Below the pieces are notes generated by a model. The model was not told the DNA's origin. It was given only the letters and a program-made list of their open reading frames with translations, and made no database searches. A stretch of 64,000 nucleotides of DNA from contig NC_050735.1 in NCBI RefSeq assembly GCF_014529535.1, forward strand, positions 3,906,001-3,970,000. Reading direction: 5' to 3'. The DNA comes from Bradysia coprophila (taxonomy: Eukaryota; Arthropoda; Insecta; Diptera; Sciaridae). This document shows, piece after piece, positions 1 through 15,663 of this stretch (position 1 is its first letter; every line of letters starts with the position of its first letter). Both the position numbers and the translations under genes were made by a program.

Positions 1-3000
1 GAAATACTATCAACGATATGAGGACACTACAGTCCACGGAAAGCCGTTGTTTCTTCCGATCCAGACAACCGATGCCACTGTCGTGAAAAATTCAATGTCA
101 CAGATGTCAGCCGACATGTCAATTCTATCGTTGGCTGTGTCGCTACCGATTCTCGAACCACTCACTCCCAGCAAAATTAAGCAACTTTCTCAATGCGAAA
201 TGTCAGCCTTGTATTGTGCGGTGCTGACTTCGATAGCTGGTAGCGTGTTAAACACGTCCAGTTCACAGAAATCTCTGGCAAGTACTGGGTCTGGTGTATG
301 CGAATGTGAGGAGTCTGGTGACGACGATCCGGCAAGAAATATTGTCGACAAAGCACTGGAAATATTCAACACAGTCGGGGACAAATTCCGCACGACCCGC
401 GAACACATTTACCAGAATCATTTGTGTGTTGGTGCCTGGTTACTGGTGTCCGGCATACAGGGAGCAATGGGAGCGTCGGGAAGTAATGTGAGACTGACAC
501 AAACGTCATCGGACGAGATTCCAAATGCGAAGGGTAAAAGCCCGTCACGTTCAACCCCTGATCCAACAACAGCATCAACAACTGGACGTGTGAATCTCAT
601 CAAAGTACAACAAGGATTTGGTGTATTAAATGCCGCAATAGCCAATCATACATTGCTATTGTTGACGGAATTAATTGGCGATTTGGTGGATGTTGAGCCT
701 CGATCGGATGAGGAAGCCAAAACAACCGATCCGGCAGACTTCGATATAATGGGAAAATTTTCATCTTTGCAACGTGTCATCCGTGTGCTCAACACAGCGA
801 CCATGCAGCAGTTGTTAACTTTTTTGGCCACTGTTTCGTACCGAAAGGCATGTCAAATGAAGCGTGTGAACATAAAGAGCGATGGAGGTGATCCCGTTAG
901 CTACAGCGATTCAACAACGTACTACAATGACACTATTTGTTCGTCGGAAGACTCTGAGTCGGACGAAGAAGACAGCTACTTGGGAATCTGGTTCAAAGAA
1001 ACATTGTCACCCGAATCGAAGGAAACCCACGTTGAGTCATCGACACAGGAAAAATCATCGGAAGGACAGCGCGGAAGTGCAATGGTTTCGGCTAAAGATG
1101 AACCGCACGAGTATTTGGAGTTGTCGGCCGAGATCTTTTCATTTTTGGACACTTCACTAGGCAGCAACCACAAATTCCTTCACAAGTACGTAAAGTCAGG
1201 TCTGAGTGAACAACAGATGGTTTTACTGGCCAATATCCTCAAAGATTTGGACCGAGATGCTGCTCGTGGTGAACAGGATATGTTTGATACTCAGTGGCAA
1301 CGAGCTATGAATAAATTTGCCGGATCGCTGGGTCGATATTTGCACAATCTACTGTCCGGGGGACAGGTCAGTGAATCATTGCAATCGTCATTGCTACTTC
1401 ATCTGGGTGTGTCACCGTGGACCCAGGATTCAATCATCTGGCCACTACAGGTTTATTCTCGAACACTGTCCGTGTTGGTGCAAATATTACTGTTGAAGCC
1501 GTCACAGGAAAAAGAGGCAGCTTGTCTATCGGTATGGCATCGCTTGGTGAATACTTTGGTAGAAGGAGTTTGTTCAACGCAGACTGATGCCGAGTACGGA
1601 GATTTAAATGTTGAACACGCCCAGTTACTGCTGTTCTTGTTCCATTCATTGAATCTAATGCAAAAGAAATCCGTTCTACTATTGACTGCTGGTGGTGTCA
1701 TTCGTTGTGCCGAAGTCTGTCGTGGAGTTACACCGGAAAAACCACTAAAAGATCATCAAATCATTCTACTATCCAGGCTGCTGCTCTTCCTGGAGTACCT
1801 AATGAAACATTTGTACAATTCGCCGACAGTTTTGCTGGAACAAGTTCGCTGGAACTTGTTCAGTGTCATCACATTGGATCAATCGCAAAAAGTGTCCGAT
1901 GCCGTGAGCAACAAGATCAAAATGATGTCGTTCTGCCGCAGAGAACTGGAAGAAAAGTATCGAAAACATTCGACCGATTATGGATCCGGCGTTCGGCCGA
2001 AATTTTATTCGCTCACCGTTGTCGACACAAAAATCCAACAAGAATTCAAGTTGGACGGTTTGGCGTGGAATTTCATCTTGTGCACACCCGACAAATTGAA
2101 ATATCCTCTGTTAGTCGATGCACTCATTGACATCTTGGGCATAACGGATATCTGTATGGCGAAGGTGTCGTTTCAAACATTGTGCGCGGTGAATTATTGC
2201 TTTGGATTGTGCTGGAAGTTGCTGCTAGGACTACCACCGTCAACAGCACACGTGGAAGCATTGATGCAGGATAAAACACCGAATCTACATTTGCTTGCTT
2301 GGGGTGTACGGTGTCTACAGGCCGTGCCATCATCAAGTTACTTGATTGTCAACAGTTTGGTGAAACAGGTAATGTTTCGTAGCACGAAACCTTCTGACTT
2401 TTCGTAGCTAACCAAATAAATTCATTCTTTTCCAGGGAATGTTTACGCAATTCGCTGAAGGCCTGTGGAATAAAATTACCGAGCACGTTTCCGACATCAA
2501 GTACAGCCTGAAGCAAACCATTCTAGGATTGGAATCGTTCAATAAGACATTTTGGATACGTAAGTTAACTCGTGCCACAATCTGTGAGTCTGTGACCGTT
2601 CCTCACACTCACCTCAATTTACAGAAAATCCCCGATTGTCCAAAATCATCATGTTGGACGCACTGGTGTCTCACTTGTATGTTATTTATTGGAGTGAAAA
2701 AGAAGGCGTAAAACCAGCTGTTACAAGCGGTACAGTAACACCGACGAAAAATAATGCCGCATCGTCGCCGTCCGAATTTATTCCACCGTCGCCGGAATCA
2801 TCATCCTCCGCGACTGAGGCATCGAAAGTGTCGGGAACAGATGATACAAAAACCATACCAATCACAACAAACGATGAGTTAGTCAAGGAATTGATGACCA
2901 AAGCTTTGAATGCATTGGAAACCATCAAAGAATGTGTATTGTAAGTCACTGGTGCAGCACAGCGAGTCTTTTCGCAACAATGTTAACGAATCCGATTTTT

Positions 3001-6000
3001 TTTAAATTCCAGCAAATTGAACTTGTCAAGTCTGCACGGAACTATTCCGATCGTACTACTGGAATCGCTGATTTCAATTGCTGGACACAAGAACACTTTC
3101 TGCTCGGATATTGCACTGCAATTTCCGCTACTATTGTCTGGCCAAGACAAGGACATCATCCTGACCGAATGGAACAAAAACCTGCTCGTCATCAGTGAAG
3201 ACAATCTAACACCAGTCATACGTCCAGTTGAATATCACACATTGGCCGTCATTGATGCACATCTCAACGAAGTGTACAAATGTCCAACATATTCGATCGT
3301 ATTGTCGATGAAACATACTATGAAATCGATCATGAATTTGGTGTATTATCTACTGCCAGCATGCAAGGATGTCATTCCGCTGGAAGATCGTTTGAAATCA
3401 CTGTTGGTCACTCTGTTGTTTGACGTTCGCACTGAGTTCTTGTACGACATATCGAATAAATGTTTGGAGCTGCTGATCGGCAAAGATTCCACATCGAATG
3501 CCTACGTCTTTCCGATTTATTTGAACATCCTGAAGCACACCTACAAGCTGCTGATCGATTTTGCTGATATTTCCAGCCAAGGCCGAAATGTTGGCCTCAA
3601 CGAATCAGTTTTGCACAACGTCCTGAAATGCTGGGAACAAATGTTGGAGAAACCGGTTGGCTTGAAGGCGATGCACGAATTTTTCTCGGTCACAAAACAG
3701 GGAAATTTGGTCCAGGTGTTGCTCAGTTTTGCCAACACATCACTGTCTCAACTGTTTTCCACCAAAGTCTTACAGTTCTTCGAAAAACTGTTCCAATCGT
3801 CCGAGAAGGCAGACTCCACATTCAAATTGGACGAGCTGTGTGCATGTGTATCCGAATTGGGTCAAGTCGAAAACGCCAAATTGAAAACTTGGTTGAGTCA
3901 CATCCTATTGGGCCCAGTCAATGCGAATGTTGCGTCCAGTGCTACATCAAGTAACGTTCAAACACCGACCAATATGGCAACAGTGTCCGCTATTCCAAGC
4001 ATATCCGATCAAATGGTTCAACCATCTGAACTAGCATTGGATCCAAATGTAATGGACATTGATTATGACTGTTCGGGAGCTGCAGCTGCAGGACCGTCAA
4101 GCGCGTGGCACGCGAGTATTACAACTAATCGTTCTGGTTCCGTTACTCCGAACGAAGAATGCTTGGAGAAAAATGGTCGATTGTTACAGACGCTGACCAA
4201 GTACATTGTGACAGAGAATCGCATATCACCAAATGTATCGGCGTCACTATTTCAAGCACTTGTCCAATTGGGACAGAATCTACTGTGTCCCACTCAAGAT
4301 GCGATTGAATTCAATGATATACTGCAAGTCATGGTTACACTAGCTGACGCTGGTCATGGTAAAGGACATTCGTCACTGTTCTCAGCTGCGATTGACTGGT
4401 TGGACGTGTCCAAAAATCATGTGATGGAGAAGTCCCAAACCGAGAAACCCACCAAAATTAACGTGACATTCCAAAACGTCTCGTCATTGTTGCGTTACAT
4501 GGCCGATTTGTTGCAAGGGCTTGGATTTCCCGCTAACAATCGATCAACTAATCCACCCTGGGAAGATGAACAACCACCCGATTTTGAAGATTGCTTTGAT
4601 GATGTGACTGGCGAAGATGAGGACAGCTCGTTGGAAGATTCGGACGAGGACAGTCTGGGTTCGAAATTGTGCACGTATTCCCTAACCGAGAAGGAGTACA
4701 TGATTCAGCATTGGTACAATTGTCACACATGCAAAATGGTCGACAGTGTTGGCGTGTGTTCGATTTGTGCACGAGTCTGTCACAAAAACCACGATCTCAG
4801 TTATGCAAAGCACGGAAATTTCTTTTGCGATTGCGGAGCGAAGACAGACGGTTCTTGCCAAGCACTAACAAAACGGAACCACTCGCAACCGTCCGAGTCA
4901 TCGATGAACGCTGGATTCTCTGCAGATGCTCCCACAACGAGCTCAATTCGACGACGGGCTACTATCAGCCCATCTCGCAATTCCCATGCACAACGTGATC
5001 ATGCGAATAATATGGAACGAGCTCTGCAAATAGCCAAATTGATAGAAGTATCAAAGGATGCACTCAAAAATCCCGAGCAATGGAAGTCCGTTCTGCGTTG
5101 CCTGTTGGACTTCTTTGAGTTCCTATTGCCATCGGTCAAGGAAAACTGTGCAAAATACTCAACTGTCGGATGCCATTTGAGAGCGAAAAATGCATTGGAT
5201 CGACTTCACCAGCCAGACAAAACATTTTCAATTACGGATCAAATCATGTTACCGACATTGGGTTCGCAAGAGGGTGCCTTCGAAAATGTACGCTCGAACT
5301 TCGTTGGTGATCAAGCACAAATAATTCGTCAACTAATCGCATCAAATACCGTACGTCGCGTCGGTTTGTGCTGCTTATCGTCGCCGCACGGAAAACGTCA
5401 ACATTTGGCGGTCTCACACGAGAAAGGAAAGGTGACGATTCTACAGCTGTCATCTCTGCTGAAACAGGCTGATGTAGCCAAGAAGAAGCTGACCCTTTCA
5501 CGTTTGGCCTCGGCACCTATTTCGTGCACCATTATGTCTCTGGCATCGAATCCATCTAACGAAGAATTTTTGGCTGTTTGCGGCTTGAAGGAGTGCCATG
5601 TGTTGCTGTCGTTCTCGAGCACCGGAACTGTGACCGAACACATTGTTATTACGCCACAACTGGAAACTGGAAATTACATAAAACGAGCACTCTGGCTACC
5701 CGGCTCACAAACAATGCTGGCTATTATTACGTGTGACTACGTCAAGATCTATGAATTATCAGAAGACACATACAGTCCGCAATATTACTTTGTTGTGCCG
5801 AGTGGAAAGATACGCGACTGTACATTCGTCTATCAGTCGGGCACTTACTATCTCTTGCTTTTCGCATCTTCCGGCTATATATACACCCAACCGCTAGTCG
5901 ACGAGAGTCTAGCCAAACACGGAGCTTTCTACGTCACCAACACTTTGGAAATCGATCATCCGTTGATTTTTGAAAGCAAAGGAGCATTAGGCGAAGGTGG

Positions 6001-9000
6001 CGCATCTATATACTACTCACATGTCTTGCAGATATTATTCTTCAGTTATTCCATCGGTAAGAATTTCATGGCACCATTAACCGATGTCAATAAGGGCGTA
6101 AAGAACGTTGTGCTGTTGCAAATGACTCCACAGTCGAAGAATTCATCAAAATCAACAAGTCAGGCCCTGATGCAATGGAGTGAAGTGGCTGGTCATCCCG
6201 GATTGATATTCGCCATGCAAAATCAATCGAACAATCCGGTCATATTTATGCTGAAACCGGAAGGAATTTTGATGCAAGAGATTAAGTACAGCAGCGCCAA
6301 GGCTAAAATCATTGACATGGTAGCCATTCGTCACACGACGAGCGGTGTCGAACGTACAACATTGTTGTTATTGTGTGAAGATGGCAGTCTTCGAATATTT
6401 GCCGCTAATCCGAAAGTCACCAACTTTTGGCTGTCACCCGAAGTTCAACCGGTTGCCAATCAGTTATATCAAACGTTCCAACCGAAATCACTGCGTCGAT
6501 CGAAGAAAATTGGCCAAAAGAATCAGCCTGGACACGGAAATGTTACATCATCCGGCCAGGCACAATTTCCGATTGACTTTTTCGAGCACTACACATTGCT
6601 GCACGATATCGACTACGGTGGTTGTGATTTGCTTCAAATTTATAACACTCAGCAGCTGAAGCATCGCATCGACACCACTGGACTTTACGTTGTTTCTACA
6701 AAGTCGACCGGCTTTGTTCTGGAAGTAATCAACAATGATCCTAAGATTGTTATGACCGGCTTTCGCATACTGATCGGTACCCAAGATCCTGTCCGTGCCC
6801 CGCCGACTGTTACAGTTTATGGTCGTGTTGTCAATACGTATACCACTCGACCGCGTTGGTTTGACATTCCCCTTACACACGAAGAAAGTCTACGCAGCGA
6901 CAAGAAATTAAGTATTTTGTTCGGTCCGACTCAAGATCCGGACAAAGTGTGCATGTTGGACTGTATCAAGGTCTATGGCAAGAGCAAAGAGCTAATCGGA
7001 TGGCCCGAAGAGTCTGATGATGCTGTAGCCAATTCCAATGCGAATAGCAGTCAACTAGCAGCAAATGCAGCAACGTGTGCTCTACAGTCCAGCGAATCCA
7101 CCGTCCAGACTATTACACCGTTGGACAAGATGTTGACCATAATGTTGGAAGTACTCGATAGCGGTCTTGGCATTTTAGGAGCGTCCAAAAATGAAGATCT
7201 TCAATTGAAGAAAAAATCCATTGAAATCGCTACGTATCTACTGCTGTACCCGTTGCCGAACGTTGTGCAAAATCAAGCGAAATGGGTGCTTGCAACTCTG
7301 CACAACAATCGCGCAGCCTACAATGCGTACAAAGATAAAGAAATTCTCAGTGAAGTGAATTCAGAACTGGAGAAATTGAAGGCGAGTCGTGACCTACGGA
7401 ATATCGATCCGGAAGCATTCTTCAGATTGGTTGTGTTGACACGAAATATTGCAGTTGCTAGACCCCAAGCACTCACCAAAATTACAATGGACAACCAATT
7501 CGACATTGTTACATCATTCATGGTACTGTTGAAGGGACTGCACAGCATCACACCCAACTACGAACTACAGTCATCTATCGTCCGAGTGGGATTGTCACAC
7601 ACCGAATCGACAATCCAATGTTTAGTCGAGATAATTTATGCATTCGCTTTGTCCGATCAAAAACTGGTCGACCAAATGACATCGTTTTTGGTACAATTAC
7701 TTTTGGATAAATCGAGCATTATCAGTCACAGTGCCAAACAGGCTATGATACGTCTATTGCGACCAGCACGAGTTAAGCGACGTAAAGTCTTAATCGGAAC
7801 TCCGCCGGAATGTGCATCCCCTGCAAACAAGGAACAAGAACCGACTGAGGAAGGAGCCGTAGGTGGAGTGGCGAACAACGAACAAATGTTGAATGCTCAA
7901 CAAATTGCTGCACTGGGATTGGAAGGTGCCGTTGGAACGTCGAATCCCCAAGATCTATCATCGGTGGAGGCAATGTTGGGAATGGGTGCTGGAGCCGTTG
8001 GTGGTTTTCCGCAAATGATGCACATGCAACAGGATGCAGATGACGAAGCAATTTTGGAAATTGCTATCGCACTCAGCTTACAAGAGCACGAAATACCTGT
8101 GCTTCAACAGAGTCTGGCCGATTTGCAGCGTGGCATTCGTTTTCCATCGTTAAACGATGTGGAAGCTCCGCCGGAATTTTTCAACACGTGAGTGGCGTTA
8201 TTTTTGTACCGATATGTCCGACACAAATCACATAAAATTTTCCAATTTCAGTTCAATGATGTCCACAGCTGGATCGGATGATGAAGGCTCGAATGCAGCA
8301 ACAGAAGGATCCACCTTGCGTACGTCGCCCGCTGAACATGCCGGCAGTGTTGGTTCGGAAAGTGGAGGAAGTGGAGTCGACAGCATTGGAGGTGCTTCGG
8401 GCCGAAGCAGTAACTACGGCGATCAACTGAATCAATCACCACCTAGAATCGAATCGAAATTGCAGTCGTTAACAGTACAAGAGGTACAAGAAGAGCAGGA
8501 AACTTCTACGGAGATTGAGATTACTCATAAATTGCATACGTTAAGGTGAGTGACTTCTGGAATGCTTAATAAAAGGAGTAAAATCTAGGCAACGTTCATC
8601 CGGCAATGACGTCAAAATATTTTTTGTTTTTACAGAATCAACATTCTCCAAAAGATGGTCGAGCAGATAAAGAGTCTAAACTCAATCGATGGACATCAAT
8701 CGATTCCATTCATGCAAGTCATATTGATGTTGACTGCAGATTTGGATGGAAGTCAAGAGACCGATCAAAATGTACTGTCCAAGCTGCTATCCGCATTGAT
8801 TGATCGCCTGGAAATTTCACCGTCTGCTGAACCGAATCAAATGGCATCACGATCAGCGAAAACGGAGGTTCAGCTGGTCATTCTGCGTCTGGTGCACGTT
8901 CTCATGGCGAAAATAAAATCATCCAAATCGTCATCCCATTCGACGAATACGGCAGCAGTAAGTCAACAAACCCGTGACAATTCGACGTTTGTTGGGACAG

Positions 9001-12000
9001 CTACAGCGAATGCATTGCTGGAATGCGGTGCTATACCCTATTGTCTATCGATATTGAAGGCTTTCCTGCCATACTGGCGAAATGTGTCCAACAATGACAA
9101 GACAGCTGTTAGCGGAACATCAATCATAACGACATCCGCCGGTCCCACAACAAACAACACGCTCAAAGTGCACGTCCACGGTCCAGATCGAGATCTGACA
9201 CCATTTTTTGGAGGGCCAAACGATAAAAATGATAAGAATGCTGACGTTTTCGAACAATACTCGGCCAGCATAACGGAAATCGCCGTTCGACTACCGTATC
9301 AAATACTAAAATTGACTACCAACAGTCCGGCTTCGTTCGAATGGTACACAAACATTTACGAGTACATGTCGCACACCCTCTGTGAATATATGATGGTTGT
9401 GACGTCGCAAATATTACGTCGAATCATCCGTAAGCTTTTGTTGTACGTCTGCGGCAGCAAGGACAAATATCGGCAATCTCGTGACATTCATTCGTTGGAC
9501 ACTCACATCAAAATGATCAAGCACAATGACACGACAATGGCTACGCAGTTGACGACCGTTCAAAATAATCCGGTTCTGAATTACGATGCCCTCGTTGAGT
9601 TAATGGAGCATTTGAAAGGTTGCCTCGATGTTGCATCAGTACGCACGGGCAACTGGCAACGATTCTGCGTTCAACATAACGATGTTTTACCATCGCTCAT
9701 CCGAATCGGTACGAATCAATTGGCTGAAGGTGTTGCACCGGTGATCTTACAACTGTTGCAAGGAGCCATCTGTAACTTACACGAAAAAGACACAAAGAAT
9801 GCAGCGGCCGTCAAAATGCGTCAGGATCGGGACAAGTCTGAAGACGCTGAACTGTTTCCCGATTCGAAATTCGACCAGAATATGTGTTCCGTGCTAGTGG
9901 CCAATATTTTCGCTCAAGTGACGCCGGCAACGTTGACGAAATTCATCAAAATTTATCTGCTCGAAACGAACACTCTGTCGGTTCGTTGGCAGGCTCACGG
10001 ATTGATTTACGCGTTCTACGAAAACAGCAATTTGGCTCAGAAAGAACGTCTACTGAACAGTATGTGGGATTTGTGGCCACTACTACCGGCTTATGGTCGT
10101 CGAACTGCTCAATTTGTTGATCTGTTGGGCTACCTCACATTGACCACGAAAGAAATCAGCGAAAAACTTCCCGAATACATGGGACTAGCGGTGTCCGTGC
10201 TTCGTCAACAGAACGAACGGATCTCCAAACATCCCAATGCACCGATCTACACAGCTCTCGGTCAAGTATTGGAGCTGGAGGGATATTATCTTGAGTCCGA
10301 ACCGTGTTTGGTGTGCAACAATCCCGAAGTTCCGATGTCCAACATAAAACTTTCGTCGGTTAAACAGGACTCCAAATTCACCACAACCACAACGATTGTG
10401 AAATTGACTCAGAGTCACATTATTTCGAAGATCATATTACGGATTGCCGATGCCAAGCGCACGAAAATGGTTCGAACGATCAACATTTATTACAACAATC
10501 GTACTGTTCAAGCCGTTGTTGAACTGAAAAATCGCCCATCTATGTGGCACAAGGCCCGAAAAGTTACACTCGACTACTCACAGGTGGAAGAGAAAATTGA
10601 ATTCCCTCTGCCGATCACCGCTTGCAATCTGATGATTGAATATGCCGACTTTTACGAGACCGTTACGGGATCCAGTGAGAATTTACAATGTCCTCGATGC
10701 AGTGCAGCTGTGCCAGCCAATCCCGGTGTGTGCGGAAACTGTGGAGAAAATGTCTACCAATGCCATAAATGCCGTAAGTTAGCTATCTCATTGTTCTGTC
10801 AATTCTCGTATACTAAATTGAATGTTCCCTAGGTGCCATCAACTACGATGAAAAGGATCCGTTTTTGTGTCATTCGTGTGGCTTCTGTAAGTACGCTAAA
10901 TTTGACTACAACATTTATGGACGAGCCTGCTGTGCTGTTGATCCAATCGAGTCGGCAGATGATCGTGCCAAGACAGTCCTAACCATTCACAATTTATTGG
11001 AGAAAGCCGATCGAGTCTATCGTTCGCTTCAAGGTAAAATTCCAATCCATTGTTAGGTCGATCCAAACATTTTACGCAGACTCATTTAAACCCGTTTAGA
11101 AAACAAACAAATCCTCGAGCTGCTCGTTCAGAAAGTTGCCGATCAGAAATTGGATCGCATTTCGGATGAATCAATCCTCGGCAATGTCGTTGCAACATCT
11201 CAAGTCAATAAGGTCATTCAACTTCTGGCTCAAAAGTATTGCGTCGAATCCAAAAATTCATTCGAGGAATTGAGCAAACACATCCAGAAAGTGCAGGCTT
11301 GCCGCCGTGAATTGGTGTCTTACGATCGCAGTCAAATGGACCTGCCCGCATCGTTAGAAAACTCGAATGATTCGGTGGTGATTCACAATCGCTGCTATGG
11401 ATGTGCATTAGCATCGACCGAACAGTGTTTGACTCTGTTACGAGCTATGGCATCGAATGTTCACTGTCGCATTGGATTGTGTCAACAGGGATTGGTCGAC
11501 GAACTGGCACAGAATAATTTACGCCGTGGAACGATACAAATTCAGGAGGAGGTCCGTCATTTACTGTGCTTGCTGACCAGAGATCTACCGGAAGCTACAC
11601 AGTCTTTATGCAATTTGATCCTAACTCGCGTAAAATTGGTGCTCAGCGGAATCGCACCGTTTTCGAACATTGACTCATCTTTGCGTCATGAAATGTCCCT
11701 GTTGGAGAGCATGGTAGCCCATGACGATTCTTGCTGGGAACAGAAATTGAAAGTTGTCCTGGAAATATTTTTGCTGGCATGCCGGTAAGTCGCAACTAAC
11801 ACAACAACGTAATCATCCCAATTTCTAATTCCAACTTTCATTTTCCCGCCAACCCAAATAGTGATGTACGCGGTCCACCGGTCTCAGTTTTGCAACCATG
11901 TCTTAAAGTCTTGGAAAATCTAATTTGTCCAGGTGCTCCGAAAAGCAAAACCAACAAGGATCTTACTACCGAACAGCTTTACACCATCAAACCTGTTGGT

Positions 12001-15000
12001 GGACTTACAGTTGACTACAGAGGATGGCTGACCGATGATCCAATCCATTCGTTTGACGCATGGAGAGCTCGTATGCCGCCAATAGTTAAACCATCTACCA
12101 CTAAACCAACCGTTCAGGATAAACCGTTGAACGAAGATGAAGAGCCGGTAAAAGGAGGAGCTGATTCTGCATTGAACCGATCTAAAGTTCCCAGGATGTT
12201 TATTGCGGTACTGGAGAAGAAACGACAAAAGTTCAGAACGGCATATTTGACCGAAAAATATGGTTTGAAATGGCGCAGAAAGGTATTTGTTACAGTTTTA
12301 TCTCCACAGTTGAGCTCACGCCTAAGACAAAACTCATTTTTTGTTTCAGGTTCTATCAAAGGGTGTACGTCATCAACCATTGAAACTGACCGCATCTTGG
12401 CTCCAATCGATTCTCTTCAATGGCAATTCACGCATCGCTCGACAACTAGCCACAGCCCTAATACCGGCACTGATCAACAAAGATTTCGAGCGTAAACGTG
12501 AGATTCTGGATCTGTTGACTGGCTTTTTGAAGTACATTGGAGAAGCGGAAGAGGCCAGCGACGAATTCGTCATCTTATATCGTTGCCTGGCTAAAGACAC
12601 ACCGTGGAGACAATATCTGATTGTGAAAAAGGTCTTGGTACTCATAACCGATCTACTGGCGGTGGAAATTGAAAAGATTCATCGCTTGGAGGATACAACG
12701 TTGTCATCTGACTTGGCTCAAGGATATGCACTGCGACAGCTTGTCGAATTGCTGGCCATGTTCATTGACAATCCGAAGATCTTGCAAGTTTACAAGTCGA
12801 AATTGGTCGGACCGGTGTTGCAGAGTTATTTGTCATTGAGGAAACTCGTCGTACAGCGTACTCGTTTGGTCGACGATTCTCAGCAGAAGTTGCTAGAAAT
12901 GCTCGAAGAAATGACAACTGGCACTGAGGACGAGACGCGAGCCTTTATGTCCGTATTGATTAACACCGTTCGCACAACACCGATGAACGACATCAAAACG
13001 CCAGTGTTCATATTCGAACGACTCTGTTCGATCATTCATCCTGAGGAAAATGACGTCGGCGAATTTTTCCTAACACTCGAGAAGGACGCGCAACAAGAAG
13101 ACTTCTTACAAGGAAGAATGCTGGGCAATCCGTATCCGTCCAGTGAAGGTGGATTAGGTCCGTTGATGCGAGATGTGAAAAATAAAATTTGCACCGACTG
13201 TGAACTGGTAGCGTTGCTGGAAGACGATAATGGCATGGAGTTGCTGGTGCACAATAAAATTATCAGCCTGGATCTACCCGTAAAGGAAGTGTACAAGAAA
13301 ATCTGGTTGGCTGAGGGTGGTGAACGTGACACAATGCGAATCGTTTATCGTATGCGTGGCCTTATGGGCGATGCAACCGAAGAATTTGTTGAAACGTTGC
13401 ACAATAAAAGTGTCGTCGAGGTGGATAACGAGCAACTTTATCGCATGGCGAATGTGTTAGCCGATTGTGGTGGACTGAAAGTGATGCTGGATCGAATTGT
13501 TGGTCTCCAAAGTATCATGCGTTCGCGATCCTTGCTACAAGTTCTGTTGAAACTTTTCCTGCTTGCTGTCAAAGTCAGACGTTGCAAAGAAGTGTTGTGT
13601 CAACCGGAACTGGGCGCCATCAATACATTGCTCAAAGTGTTGCAGCTATGTCTACAAGGTGAAAATGATTCACAGCAGTCAGCCGTGACGGAACAGCTAC
13701 TTGAAATTATGGAAACTATTCTAAGCAAAGCCGCCAGCGATACATTGGACTCATTCCTACAATTCTCGTTAACATTCGGTGGTCTAGAATACGTCACAGC
13801 GTTGATATCGTGCACTAATTGTACGAATGTTCGCAACAGTCCATCAGTTTTACGGCACTTGATTCGAGTTTTGGCTGCGCTGGTGTACGGAAACGATTTG
13901 AAAATGGCTTTACTGTGCGAACACTTCAAGGACGCTTTGAATTTCCAAGCATTCGACTCCGAGTACATGGTTGACACCGAATTCCGTATGGAGCTGTTCT
14001 GTGTCTTGACGAATCAAATCGAACACAATTCGATCGGTGGAACGTTAAAAGATTACATCATCGGACTGGGAATAGTGGAAAAGTCTATCGAATACATACG
14101 AACACATGCACCCTGCGTGAAGCCAACGCTACTGCGAACTGATTCCGATGAACTGAAAGAATTCATATCTCGACCATCGTTGAAATACATTTTGCGATTC
14201 CTCACCGGATTGGCAAACAAACACGAGGCCACCCAGTTGGCAATTGCTAAAGAAATCATCCCGATCATTCATCGATTGGAGCAGGTGTCCAGTGACGAGC
14301 ATGTCGGAAGTTTAGCGGAAAATTTGATGGATTCATTGTGCACCGATCCGACAACCGCAAAATGCGTCCAAGAGGTTCGAGACTTCACCCGTGCCGAAAA
14401 GAAACGGCTTGCAATGGTAACCAGAGAAAAGCAGTTGGATGCGCTGGGAATGCGAACGAATGAAAAGGGTCAAGTGACTGCTAAGGGATCAATTTTGCAG
14501 AAAATTGAAAAATTACGCGAGGAAACGGGATTGACTTGCTTCATTTGCCGAGAGGGGTACGCATGTCAGCCGTCAAAGGTACTCGGAATTTACACTTTCA
14601 CCAAGCGAACAAACATTGAAGAATTTGAGCAGAAATCACGAAAGACAATCGGCTACACCACAGTCACACATTTCAATGTCGTGCACATTGATTGCCATAT
14701 GTCGGCGATTCGTTTGGCTCGCGGACGTGATGAATGGGAAAGTGCTAGTCTGCAGAATGCCAACACCCGTTGCAACGGTTTATTGCCACTGTGGGGACCG
14801 GATGTTTTAGAAACAGCATTCGCTTCGTGCATGACCCGACACAATAGCAACATGCAAGAAAGTACTCAACGCTGTGAAATTACATTCAACAGCGCCATTC
14901 ACGATCTTAAACTATTACTGCTGCGATTTGCTCAAGAGAAAAGTTTCCATGACGATGCTGGCGGTGGCGGGCCACAATCGAACATGCATTTAGTTCCTTA

Positions 15001-15663
15001 TTTGCTCTTCTACTCACTGTACATTTTGCTGTCGTCGCGAAACTATACACGAGAAGAAAAGACCTTAACCACGGCTTTGACATCCACAATAAACGAACGG
15101 TGGCTGGAATGTGCCTATGAAGTGGAAGGACCATTCTACCAAATAACTTTATCATTGGCTCTGCATACACCGGATCTATGGCAGAAGCACCGAATTGCGC
15201 ACCTGAAACGGTTGATTGTGGCCGGACACGCAAGAAGCACTAGTCCCGCAGCTGTATGCAAATCCGTTTCCGACAACAAACCGAAAGACTATGCCGTCTA
15301 TAAGCCATTTTTGATGATGTGGGCAATGGTTGACTGCATCTACTCGGATCTGTTCAAAACGGTACAAACGCCCAAAGAGGAAGACTGGCCCATATCATTG
15401 TTCGACTACATTCGACGCAACGACGAGGCAATGCTCAAAGCAACGGATAAAATTTTGGAAACCTTTACCGAGCAATTTATACCGTGTGCCGATTTCACCG
15501 AATTTTGTGATGTAGCAGGTAAGAGAATCGAACGGACGATTGGAACTAGAATTTGTAATTTAAAAAAAAAAAAATTGTCTTTGCAGGTCTGTTGAACACA
15601 ATCGACGATCCGATGGGATTTTTGAACGAACTTATTGGCTCCCTACCATCGGCGTCAGCATAA
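1..15663 (+). CDS. poe/UBR4: UBR4/purity-of-essence giant E3 ubiquitin ligase, 5' partial
   Basis: This is an N-recognin-type E3 ubiquitin ligase of the UBR4 (Drosophila poe, calossin/p600) family. Eleven exons join in phase: 1-2368, 2436-2559, 2625-2940, 3013-8187, 8252-8545, 8636-10773, 10833-11033, 11100-11784, 11862-12282, 12350-15518 and 15587-15663 (TAA). They give about 4,988 residues. The reading frame is open to the left edge, so a few hundred N-terminal residues are missing compared with the roughly 5,200-5,300 usual for the family. The UBR box lies at 4715-4862, with the Cys/His pattern [19 protein letters not shown] Cys-rich segment at 10690-10940 (CPRC, CGNCG, CHKC, CHSCGFC) follows a beta-rich region. 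The UBR4-specific hemi-RING (TCFICREGY, then [10 protein letters not shown]) is at 14536-14700, followed by the C-terminal helical E3 module. Acidic low-complexity stretches occur near 930-1000 and 4600-4660. From family knowledge, it binds N-degrons and acts in protein quality control. Introns are short, about 60-110 bp. Confidence 0.97.
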